64,000 nt of DNA from Eutreptiella sp. 'Long Island Sound 2002' (Eukaryota; Euglenozoa; Euglenophyceae; Eutreptiales; Eutreptiaceae): contig OZ038392.1 in NCBI GenBank assembly GCA_964036045.1, positions 23,028,090-23,092,089 of the forward strand, read 5' to 3'. Within the stretch, counting starts at the first letter, position 1. Every line of letters begins with the position of its first letter. The notes below the pieces were generated by a model. The model ran no database searches and was not told the origin of the DNA. It saw nothing but the letters and a program-made list of their open reading frames with translations. Positions 11,001 through 23,000 of the stretch are shown piece by piece. Both the position numbers and the translations under genes were made by a program.

Positions 11001-14000
11001 GGCAGTTCACAGCGGACCTACAGGAGAGACTGCCGCCCACATGGGCCCCGAGGTACAGTCCCAGCTAAGTCAGGCCTGGCCCCGGCCGCAAATGACACCG
11101 CCACAGGAAACGTCGGCTATTTTCTGGGGGGGGTGGAATACAAAGGCCATGCTCAGGTACCTGATGCTCCAGGAACCCCCGGACCCCCGTCAAACACCAG
11201 AAACCTGGCAGGCCTGGACCAAGGTGTCGATACCGCCCAAGCACCACTCGTTTATGCAAACAGCGTTATGGAAAAAACTGCCAGTAGGGACCAGGCTGGC
11301 CAACTGGCTCCCTCAGCACACGCATTGCCTGGTAGATGGCAAACCAGAAGACATGCGGCACGCCCTCCTGGAATGCCGGTTCCTCCCCCCCGCATACCAC
11401 ATCGCAGTGCAATGCATGGGACCAGCGGTATTTGAAGATACCACGGAAACAGACCCGGAGGTCCTCCTGTGGGACATGCCAGTCCTATCCCTCCAGAGCC
11501 CGCTGGGCCTGATCATGTGGACCGCAGTCATGGCTTCATGGAACCTGCGCAACGCAGTCAAGTTTCGTGACACCCCCCCAACATGGGACATATTCCTCAC
11601 ACAGTGGCTGTGCATTCTTGCACGTTGGTACGAGCACCCAGCCCCCACCCTCCCCACGCCTGAAGTGCGGGACATGCACCAGGCAATCACGTCCCTCAAG
11701 GATACAGGAAATCTTCATCACCCCAGGCTGAACCAGCCTCACCCCTCCCACCCCAGGCTCCGCAACCCGCGGCCCAGGAAGCGCAAAAAGGACATATGTG
11801 GCCCGGCGATGGCGGAGGCACATCAAAAAGTCATTGACGAGTATGTGGCGGAGGGATGGGAAGCCATCTACCCCGACGGCTCGTCGGAGGTTCATCCTGA
11901 AGCGGGCATGGTGGGAGGGTTTGGGGTATATTTCGGGGATCACCGGGACACGGCACAGCACCCAGAAACAAACAAACAACAGGGGGGAGCTCCTTGCAGC
12001 TATTCGTGCCATTCACCATAGGACACCGCATAAGCGCACACTGATCTGCTCTGATTCAAAACTGGTGATCATGGGTGCCACGGGCAAAGCCAGCAAAAGG
12101 CGGCGCCACGACTGGCAAGGCTCCCGAGGGCCGGTGGGCCACGTGGACTTGTGGGAGCAACTCCTCAGGGAAATTGAGCAAGCAGGGGCAGCGGTACGCT
12201 TGCTGCATGTCCCCTCACACGTTGGTATTGTAGGAAACACACATGCGGACACACTGGCAGACATGGGCCGCCGCAAGTCCCCCCTGCTCCGGGGATATGT
12301 CACCTCAGCCCGGCGCCCGCAGCAGGAGGGCCAGGCACAGGAACAGGACGAGAGTCAGACCTGGATGAGCCACCCATGTTTTCTCCTGAAGAGCGGGCGG
12401 CCGACCCGCCCCCTAGAGGCACCCCCCCCCCCCCCGACGCCCCGCAGACAGGGAGTCACACCACTGTTGGAAGTAGAAGATTGCACCCCAGCCTCCAAGA
12501 GGCCGTGCTATTCACCGGACTGCACAGACCGCGGGCGATCTCCCGCTCACTCCGGGCGACACCCATGCGTGACATCAGGCAGGAACTCTTCCCCTCATCT
12601 GCCCCCCCCCCGCCCTCCCCGGACAGTTGTGATGAGGCCTGGCTGGCGCCCAGGTCACCAGCGACGGCCTCCACGATCACGTGCAGCACGGAGGGCTCAC
12701 GGTGTGGGACGCCGGACCCCAGCCGCCCTTTGTTTGGCACACCATAATGCACATGACCCCCACAGCCCCTTAGGATCAGACCCCATAGACGACAGAAACC
12801 CCATAACGGTCAAGAGACATAGACGGCCCAATAGTGAGAGCGGTAGTCTTCAGTCGTCCAGTGCGGGGGTTCGATACCCGGGAGCTGGTGCTCTTGGGAT
12901 CCCTGCACGTACTCTCTTGTGGGCATCGTTGCAACCACCCCCCCCTTCAGCAGCCTGCGCCACCACCGGTACCGGTGGATAGGGTGGAGGTCTTGTCCGT
13001 TTTGCCCCCAACCCCAAAAAGGACACGCAGGAAGCACACACACCTGTAGCAGTGCGCGCCGCCACCTGTACTCGAACACATCGGGAGGCCCCGTCCGGTA
13101 TTCAAAGGGATCGGTGGGAAACCCCACCGATCCCGGGAATCGAACCACCTCCTTCACAGCAAGCGCCGGCTACGCTGCCACTCGAGCGGCTGCCTTCTGA
13201 GGGGCTGCAGAACTCGACACAGGGAGCAATGGCACAGGCACACACACCTACATCACATGCAGGCGCCCCGGCGCCGCCCAACCTCCCCACCCCCTGTATG
13301 GCTGTATGTTGACCTCCGCAAAAGCCACTACCCACTGGGGTTTCTAAATCCTAAGGACCTAAATAGCCCAGGGCCGGTGGCAGTGGCCCACAAGGGTGAC
13401 CTCTGGCCCCCCCACCCCCCATGACCTGGTAAACCCGAAACACAGGTATGTGGCCGAGAGGGGCCAGCGCAAGCAGGCATACCAGTTCCTGGCGGGCACC
13501 AAAGTGGGACACATCAAACGCTACGCCCCAAACTCAGTCCGAACGCGACAAAGCTCAGAACCCTGTAGAAGCAGCCCGACTCTTACCCCATCCAGGGCGG
13601 AGGGAAGGGACAAAACTGCAAAGCACTGTCAGCGCGACAAGAACAAGCATGGAACTGAGTTGGCGATGAAGGTCGTGAGGCAGGCGCGGCTGGAGCTAAG
13701 TGGCGGGTCCACACCTGACCAATTGAGGCCCCCCCGCCCCCCTGGATGCCTTCGCCCTGGTCAACGACACGGGCAACAGCCCGTCTCCGGGACGGCTGAT
13801 CCCCGGAGTAGCCAAGCAGGACAAGTCATCCGGGGGCTCCGTTGACACAACCAAAACACGTTCGGACCCACAGAGGGTCAGAATGAGCATTGGCGAGAGG
13901 CCCATAGGCGCCGCCAAAGTCAAACAATCAGATACCGAGGCCTTGTCCCAAACCCCCCCCCCCTCCCCACCCCCACCCCCACCACTTGTGCTAATTTCTC

Positions 14001-17000
14001 AGGTTGAAACTGGACTGAACATGCCTGTTCTTCACCGCCAACAAGGCTTTCGTATGGACCCACGGCTTGGAATTGAGCCGCTTCATTGCCCATTGGTGTT
14101 CCTTTCATGTCCTAATTGTTGCGAAAAAGAATGGCTCCATTGAGAAGCCCCAGCTTGGCCCAGTGGCGTGGGGGGCACCTCAGATTTATGACTCTGTTCA
14201 TCCCCCAGTGATTTTTTTCGATTTTGACCCCCCCCCCCCCCTTGCTGGGTACCCATTTTGGGGGGGGGATGGAGGGGGGTCAAAATCACCTCGCAGAGGT
14301 TGTTAGATCAAAGCCAGGCAGGCGTATATAGGGGAAAACGCCACATACCCCCCATTTTTGGGCCTTTTTGGGCCTATTCGCGTACCCTACCCCAAGGGGT
14401 TGAATTGTTAGTGTAACCCCTTGTAAAATCAATATTTTGTCCAATAAACGCGACCCCCAATGAGTTTTTGGTCCGGACCCCCCCCCCCCCACTTGAAACC
14501 CACTTTCTTGAGGTTTTGAGGGAGGGGGGGGTGGGGGGGGGTCAAAAATCGACCCCCCCTTTTTTTGGGTCGTACATTCTCTGCGAGGTGGACTTGCTGA
14601 AGGCAATAGAATTTCGTTCTGTATTGTGGGCACTGTGTGTGGATTTGGACCTGGGTTGTGAAGAACTATTTTCTTGTATATGGACCCCGTAACCCAAGGC
14701 GGGGGTCCCAGGTATGGGATATGGCCCACTGCCGGTGAGGACCTCGCTGTTCTCACGCCGGTTAGGCTGTTCAGTGGCACTTGAAAAATCACCTCAAAGA
14801 TCAATTTTTTCTGAACCCCTTCTGTCGCCACTCGGCCCATGTAGCCCGAGCCATGGGCCCTCCCAAAAGCCCCCCAATTGGAGCTCTGGCTATTAGTGGC
14901 ACCTGAGAATTTTAAAATCACCTCGCAGAGGTTGTTAGATCAAAGCCAGGCAGGCATAAAAAGGGGAAAACGCCACATTGTACGGTGCTGGCGGATTGGA
15001 GACAGCACCGCACCCCGGTCCGCTGCTTCGTGGATTCTATTTAAGCCTAGGTTGAGCCTGGGTTTCCTGTCCCCCCTTCCCTTTGAGGTTGGCTGAGGTC
15101 AGTGCGTGGGGCACTTTAAGCCCTGAGAATTAATCAGAACGGTGGTCATTCCGCCGAGGGCTGGGTACCCACGCATGATTTGGCCTGCCGCAGTTCTCAG
15201 TTTCGAGTGGGTGACGGCAGGCGCAGCCCCGCGGCAACCATTTCTATTTTTTATCCAGTGGCGACTAGCCCCCCCGGGGAATGGGGTGGATGTCTTTTCA
15301 GCTGCGGGGGTCTGGGCGCTGCTGCGGAGTGGGTCTAATCTTGTATGTGCGTGGTGTCCCGGGTGTCACGTCAGGGTGTGTTTTTGTGGGTAGGGCAGCT
15401 TACTACCAGCAGTTGTGGTTCCGCCCGGATGCCCACACCGCGGTGTAGGGGTCGGCGGGGGGGGTTGGCAATATATACCGCTGGCTGATCCGGCAGATTC
15501 CTTTGTGCTTGTGTTGCCGGCATGGGAAACGACAGTTTGGCTCTCGCTGAACTGTTGTTTTCCTAGGGGGGCTTGTGGGAGCTTTGCTGTCTGGTGTCAG
15601 GTTTTCTAACCTATGAGTTGCCCGCCCATCTCAACCCACCCAGTCACTATTGTTCGGAGCTCAGTGAACTCCGAGAGCAGGGGTACAATTTGGAGAGATG
15701 CACAACATGGTGCATCAGGACATTTTATGTGTGCCCGCTGGCTGATCCCGCAGATTCCTTTGTGCTTGTGTTGCCGGCATGGGAAACCTCGAGAAGGCAC
15801 GGGTTATGTTACGGGGCGTCAACCTGGGGGCAGGGGTTAGGTAGCCACTATGCCCACATGTGGGCCATCATCTTACAACCCTAATTGGAATGGGACCAAT
15901 GGATGCTCATGATAAAACAAGGCAAGTTTCTATGAATTTGGGCTAATTACTTTTCATAGCGAGATCCCCATAAAAGCTCATCACTTAAGTGTGCATTGCT
16001 CACAGTAGAGGTGGACTTGCCGAAGGCAATAGAATTGAAGTTTTCGAAACTTAATTTGATTGTGATCACCTAAATTGACCATCCAAGCTATGTAAAGCCT
16101 GTCTTAGGCCGCACTTACATGTTTTTCACCCTATTTGGGGATTGGTTGTGGGGGGCAGGGGGCGGGGGGGGGGCACCCAATGGAGTGGTACACAACCTGC
16201 TTATGCAGCTTTTCACCCTATACAGCTCAAAAATCGAAAGTTATTTTTTTGACATTGTGACCACTCACAATGACCAACCAAGCCATGTAAAGCATCATTT
16301 TAGGCAGTATTTATGTGTTTTTCACCCTATTTGGGGATTGGGTGTTGGGGGGGGGGGGGGGGTCACTCGATGGAGTGGTACATAACCTGCTTATGCAGCT
16401 TTTCGCCATGTACAGCTCAAAAATCGAAGTTTCCGAAACTTATTTTTTTGACATCGTGACCACTCACAATGACCTACCAAGCTCTGTGAAGCACGTTTTA
16501 GGCAGTGTTTATGTGTTTTTCACCTTATTTGGGTATTGGGTGCCGGAGGGGTGGGGGTCTCCCAAGGGATTGGTACACAACCTGCAGTTTTTCACCCTGG
16601 ACAGCTCAAAAATTGAAGTTTCCAAAACTTACTTTTTTGATATTGACCAAACAATGTGACCATCCAAGGTATGTAAAGCATGTTTCAGGCCGTATTTCTG
16701 CAGTGTTTACCCTATTTTGGGTGTGTGTTGCTTGGGGTAGACTCTCTGCGAGGTGGACTTGCCAAAGGCAATAGAATTTTTCAAATTCGATTTTTCTTTG
16801 AGGTGCTTTGCCGAAGGCAACAGAATTTGTGGTTCTTTCACAACCCCTTGTACAAACTGTATTTTGTCTAGTAGAGGTGTCGCCAATGAGTCTTTGCCCA
16901 GGATTCCCCTAGAACCCTTCATTTTGAAACTTGGGGTCGGGCGGGGGGGGGGTCGAAGTTCGAGTTTTGGGGGTCAAAAAACATGAATCTTTCGGTTTTT

Positions 17001-20000
17001 TTGATTTTGAGGCGACGAAACGTTTTGGGGTCCCTGTGGGGTTTGGTGAGGTGGAGTGGAACGAGTGCTGTTGATGTAGTTTCCAGCCAGTTGTTTTATG
17101 ACAGCGTTCTTGGTTCTTGTATATGGACCCCATAACCCATGGCGGGGGTCCCAGGTCTGGGCACCCCCGGTTGGCCCGCCCCATAAGGCCCCTTGCTGGT
17201 GAGGACCTCGCCGTTCTCACGCTGGTTAGGCTGTTTAGTGGCACCTGAAGTTTTTTCCAAATTCCATTTTTCCCGAAACCCTTCCGTTGCCCCTGGGATG
17301 CGTTTAGGTGATGATTTAGTGACAATACGGGGTCTTGCGTCTGCAGTACATACTGTACTGTGGGATGGGGATGCTGGGATAGGATTCCCATGCGAGGATG
17401 CAAGCCCCAGGGCCCATTGTGGCCCTTGTGAAAGACGCAAAGCCGCTGTTTCTACTGAGAATGGCCTGCACTGCACTGCGTGGGTTGAGCAATGTATTCT
17501 TTATGGCGACCCCTAACAACCACCGGGGACCTTTGGGCCAGGCTTGGCTGATCATTCAGTGACAATGGAAATGCATGTACACCCGTGGGGAGTCAGGTAG
17601 CACCCAGTAGGCCCCCCTAGTGGAGCTTGGCCTCCTAACAGCGGTGTGTTGGGGCTTACCAGCACCATTGACCAACCAATTGTCCAGCTGGACACACGAC
17701 TGGCGAATTGGCCGGCTCTCTCTTTGGCCAGCACTCCTGATGCGTCCCCATGTATTGGAATGAGCTGGACAGCCGGACGGCTGGCAGTCTGCCGAGCCGG
17801 CGTTTGCCCCCACACCCTTGTCCCAGTTAACTGGGGGGGGGGGTGGCTTAGGGTTCGGCTTGGGGCATCTTTAGGGCCACAGAAAAGGTGCTTCTGACCG
17901 TTCGAAAGTCTGCAGGCAGGAGCACACAACAGCCCTGCAGGTGAACTTCTCAGCGCCGAAAAGCGAGGCAGGGGAACACTCCCCGCGGGATGATCGACAG
18001 GATTGACTCGACCCAACGGATGGACTGGGGAGATGCCCCGCAAATCTGTGCCTTTTTTCGTGCAGATCCACCGTGTTGCATTACATGGGAGTTCGGGTAT
18101 CCTTTTTCCCTCCCACCCTCAGCGACGGGCCCCTGTGATACTGGCCGCACGCTGAACGTCCATCTCTTCTCTTGTGCAGGGCTCGGGCTGCACATCTGCA
18201 CCAAGCAGATTGCCATCATGGGGGGCATGTTCGGGGTGCACTCCATCGTGGGCAGCGGCAGTTGCTTCTGGTTTGCAGTGCCATTGAAGGAGAACGTGGC
18301 CATCAACCGGCGGTCGGCTGATGCCGTGATCACTTCGGACATGGCGGCCGAGATCCAAGGCATGACGGTCCTGGTGGCCGAGGACAACGCGGTGAACCAA
18401 CTGCTAATTCAGCGGCTGCTGACCAGCATGGGGGTGACCTCTGTGCTGGTGGCAGATGGGCAGAAGGTAGTGCCAGGGGCCTCATCGTCGACCCTTGAAA
18501 TCCTGAGACCAACGGATGACAGTCTTGGAAGTGGGCAGTTTCTGCGCCCTGTTTGCACTGTGCGCCTGCTACAGCCCTCTTTGAAGGGTGCCAAGACCAG
18601 ATCTGGCGACGACCGTCTTGCAGATAGACCTACCAACTGAATCCTAAAGATTTGAAAAAATGTTTAATTCCCAGCACAGGCTGCTGTTGTCCGCAAAAAA
18701 AAAAATGAAACTCAAAAAATATTAATTTTTGGCCTCATGCCTTCCGCAAAAATGGGTTCCGAAAAAAAATCGCAAAAAGAAAATATTTTTTGCCCCTGCC
18801 CCCCTTTTTTGCAAGGATGCCGGATTCGCGGGAGGGATGCTATGTGTGTCCCACTGCTTGTTGCCCCCCTCTTCCCTGTCTGATGCTCCATTCTGCACGT
18901 TGCTTTGCTTTCAGAGAATAATGAATCACGATGCTAATGTGCCCCAAAGCAGATAGAGTGGCTAGTTATGGACTAGTTTGGAACTGGTTTGTTGAAAAAC
19001 CGGTACACCTGAATTGTGCTTGTTGTTGCTTATCTGTGCTATGGACTGCAATCCCAGAGTCAAACTGATCGACATTTGTATGCCTGTGTAGGAATGGACT
19101 GCACTCCAAAGCACGGTTTCTTGCAGTAGCAGCAAAATGAATCAACCCCAATACCCAAAACGCAAAAGAAAATTCATTTTTGGCATCATGCCTTACGCAA
19201 AAATGGGTTCCGCAAAAAAATCGCAAAAATAAAATGATTTTTGCCCATTTTTGCCCATTTTTGCCCATTTTGGATGCTGTCGCAAAAGCACCTCGAAGAG
19301 AGGTTGTTAGATCAAGCGCAGGCGTGAGCGTCGTATACCCCCCCTTTTTAGGGGTTGTTCACGTAGCATACCCCAATATATATTTTCTGACGTGTAACCC
19401 CTTGTAAAATCATCATTTTAGGACCAAAGATGATCCCCCAATGATTTTTTGGATTTTGACCCCCGTACCCCCCCCCCCCCCCCACCCTTGGGTACCCCTT
19501 TTTGGGGTGGGTGGTCAAAACTTCTTTGCGTATTGTGGCCACTGTGTGTGTATGTGGACCTGGGTCCTGAAGAAGTTTTTTCTTGTATATGCACCCCCTA
19601 ACCCATGACGGGGTCCCAGGTCCCAACTGCAGGTACCCCAGTCGGCCACCCCCATATGGCCCCTTGCCAGTGAGGACAGCTGTTTTCACGCTGGATAGGC
19701 CGTTTAGTGGCACGTGAAAGTTTTTTGGGGGAGCCTCAAGCGCAGTGCGCGCGCAGTGCAACTATTTGGGCGTCTGGCCGTACTAGAGACCCATACTTTG
19801 AGATACTAGGGGCCCCGAGGGGCATCATGGTGACCCCTAGCGGAGGTTTTGACTTCTGATTTTGTCCCCCTTTGTTTGGGGATCCCCGAGAATGCAGGGG
19901 TGACGTAGCATTTCCCCCCTCTTTTGGGCCCCAACCTTCCTTGATCTTCCGCGATCTCGCATCGAGCACGCGCAAGTCTGCAGATGTTAATATGAAACAT

Positions 20001-23000
20001 CGTCATGTGAAGGAACTGTTCAATCCAGTTACGTAAGATACTTCAATGTCTTTTGAACAGGGTTTATCTTTGGATTGTGGAATTGGTTTCGAATTGGTGC
20101 CCCGCCTAAAGATCCTGCGAGAGGTTGTTGAGTTTTGGGAAAACGAGACAATTTTCAAGAGAGAAACGACAATGGAACAGAAAGACAGTTGTGTGTTGTT
20201 GAGGGTGGCAACCAATGCGCTGTTCATGGCTTTTCCAGTTGTGCATGATGTGTGTTATGTGAAGGGAAGGTAGTTTGCAACTTTTTTGAGTTGGGGCAGT
20301 TTGGGTCACCTAATTCTAAGGGCGTTTCCAAGGGGTGTGCTTGGGGGCTCTTCGGGGGGAACATAGTCTAAAAGTAGCGCGCAGTGCGCGTGTAGTGCGC
20401 GTGCAATGCAAATATTCCCCCCTTTGAAATTCCATTTTTCATGAAACCCTTCCGTTGCCCCTAGGATGGGTTTGGGTGACTATTTGGTGACAATACGGGT
20501 ACTTGAGCACCCATGGGGACCCACGTCGTGGCCGCTGGGCCTATGTAGCCCATGCCATGGGCCCTCCGAAAGCCCCAAAATTGCTGTTGCGTCGGTTTGG
20601 TGACACTTGAAAATCACCTCGCAGACGTTGTTAGATCAAAGCCAGGCAGGCGTATATAGGGGAAAACGCCACATACCCCCCATTTTGGGCCTTTTTGGGC
20701 CTATTCGCGTACCCTACCCCAAGGGGTTGAATTGTTAGTTTAACCCCTTGTAAAATCATTATTTTGTCCAATAAACGCGACCCCCAATGAGTTTTTGGTC
20801 CGGACCCCCCCAACCCCCCCCCCCCCCCACTTGAAACCCACTTTTTTGAGGTTTTTTTTGAGGGAGGGGTGGGGGGTGGGGGGGGGGGTCAAAAATGTCG
20901 GAAAAAAAAGATCCCCCCTTTTTTGGGTCGAAAATCATGAATCTTTTGGTTTTTTTTCGATTTGGAGCCGAAAGGTGTTTCCAGGTCCCGACTCCATTGG
21001 GTTTGTATGGGGCGAAGTGGGACGAGCGCTGATGTAGTTTATGCATTTTTCAGCCATTCTTGGTATGTTGGCGGTTTTGGCGACCTCGGTGACCCCGTGG
21101 TATCCACTCTGAGGGGTGTGAGTGGGGATGTTGTGACAATATTTGCCTCCTAGGATACGAAAGGACGTTTTTTGCAGTCTCTAGCCTTCATGAGAGCCGG
21201 TCACAACCCGTGCCAAAGACGCGAAAATGACTGTTTCCACCAAATATGGCCTAGTGAATGGGCCGGTACACAACCTGCTTATGCAGTTTTTCGTCCCGGG
21301 CAGCTCAAAAATCGAAGTTTTCGACCTTTCTTTTTATGATATTGTGATCACTTAAAATTACCATCCAAGGTATGTAAAGCATGTTTTAGCCCGTATTTAT
21401 GTGGTCTCCCAAGGGATTGGTACACAACTTGCTGATGCAATTTTTCACTCTAGGCAGCTCAAAAATCGAAGTTTTCGAAACTTGTTTTTATGATATTGTG
21501 ATCACACGATATGACCATCCCAGGTACGCAAAGCATGTTTTAGGCCTTATTTACATGTTTTTCACCCTTTCATCACGTAAAATGATCATCCAAGGTTGTA
21601 AAGCATGTCTTAGGCCGTATTTATGTCGTTTTCCCCCTATTTTGTGTGTACGTTGCTTGGAGTAGATTCTCTGCGAGGTGGTTTACCAAGGCACACAAGC
21701 ACCAAGACTCGGGGCAAGCAGACCGCTCTGGGCCGCAGAAAACAGCTGATAGTGCATTTGCAGTACAGAGTAATGCCCATCTGGGCAATAGTAGTACCTT
21801 ATGGCGGCTCTACTCAGGGAAACCTGGACTCCCTGCAACACGTGCATTCTACTCTACTCACTCACAGGCGACCATGGGGCTGCCATGACTCCTGACTCTT
21901 AGCGCCGCCATACACACAGGTCCTGTAAAATACTGCCAAAACATGATGCTTCACTCGCTCTAAACCTAACAAGCACAAGAAGGGGGGGCGTCCTCAGCAA
22001 ACAGACTAACTCCTGGGTGGGTGGGCGGGCGGGCGGGCAGCAGAAATTTTTCAAAAACCTACAGAAGACAGCAATGGGGGGTCGAAGTGGTAAACCCAGT
22101 TTGGGGGACAAACTGGTGTTCACCAAGGCACACAAGCACCAAGACTCGGGGCAGGCAGACCGCTCTGGTTTACCTTTTTACCCTCCCCCAACCCTTCTGC
22201 CTCGCCGCCGCCAATCCTAGGTAGGGGGGAAGGGGGGGGGGACTGGCAATGAAAGGACCAACTGGCAGGCAAAGACCGAAATGCACACACTAAGGGGTGC
22301 GAGGCAGGTCAACGGTGCCTGGAAAGGATATGGGGCCGCCTACCACAGATCCGGCTGCCACGGCTCACGGCCACAGCGCCAGCCCATGGTTGATATCACT
22401 TCCGCTCAAGACTCACGGAGTGTTCCTCCGGTCAGCAGCACCCCCAAGGCCAATGCACTGCAGATCAAAGCGCCGCTTGTCGCTGCTCACAGCTCTCGCT
22501 TCGGCTTATCGCTAGCAATCTTGGGTCAAGGCGCAGACTCACAAGGTAAGCAACGGGTTTTTAACAACCGACACCAGGGCCAAAGCCCGGGGCAGGTAGA
22601 ACTGAGACCGGCTGCTACGGCTCACAGCCACAACGCCAGCCCACCATGGAACAACCCCGGAACAGGGCGCACAAAGGCAACCGGAGGTCAGTGGCGTCCC
22701 TCAAGTAACGGCGCCGTAGGCCACACCGCCGCTGGCCATGGTCCACTACTCTGGCTTCGGCCCATCGCGTATTATGTTGGGTGACGGCGCGGGCTCTCAG
22801 GGTGAGCAAACCGGGGTAAGAAACGGTCAAGTGCGCTTGCCCTGGAACACGTATGGCCGACAACAAAGCCGGCTGCCACGGTTTACGGCCCCGGCGCGAG
22901 CCAGCGGCCTTACCATCATGGGGCAGAATGCAGACGCGCAGTAGGTTTCATGTTGGCTTGAGACAGAGCCTTAACATAAAACTCAATTTCCATAATGCCA

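Larger units (their letters stand above)
7955..13970 (+). mobile_element. Degenerate non-LTR retrotransposon (LINE) with APE, RT, zinc-binding and RNase H domains
   Basis: One plus-strand element carries, in order, an apurinic-type endonuclease, a reverse transcriptase, a zinc-binding region and an RNase H domain. The reading frame changes several times, so this copy is not active. Several changes fall at homopolymer C tracts (8457-8470, about 8742, 9733-9750). The extreme N-terminus of the endonuclease is not visible, so the element is either 5' truncated or begins in C-tract-rich sequence near 7860-8040. The 3' boundary is taken from a segment at 13755-13965 that recurs at 35824-36033 and partly near 6472, as expected for 5'-truncated copies sharing a 3' tail. 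It lies in sense orientation inside the 12.1-kb kinase intron. Confidence 0.88.
14929..16755. mobile_element. Composite TIR-bounded region containing tandem units
   Basis: It starts with CACCTCGCAGAGGTTGTTAG at 14929, and the next matching right end, CTCTGCGAGGTGGACTTGCC, ends near 16755. Unlike the other copies the first part (14990-16010) is unrelated sequence, so this may be a left end and a right end of different insertions. 16010-16740 holds about four copies of the 200-bp tandem unit described at 28200-28620. Confidence 0.45.
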
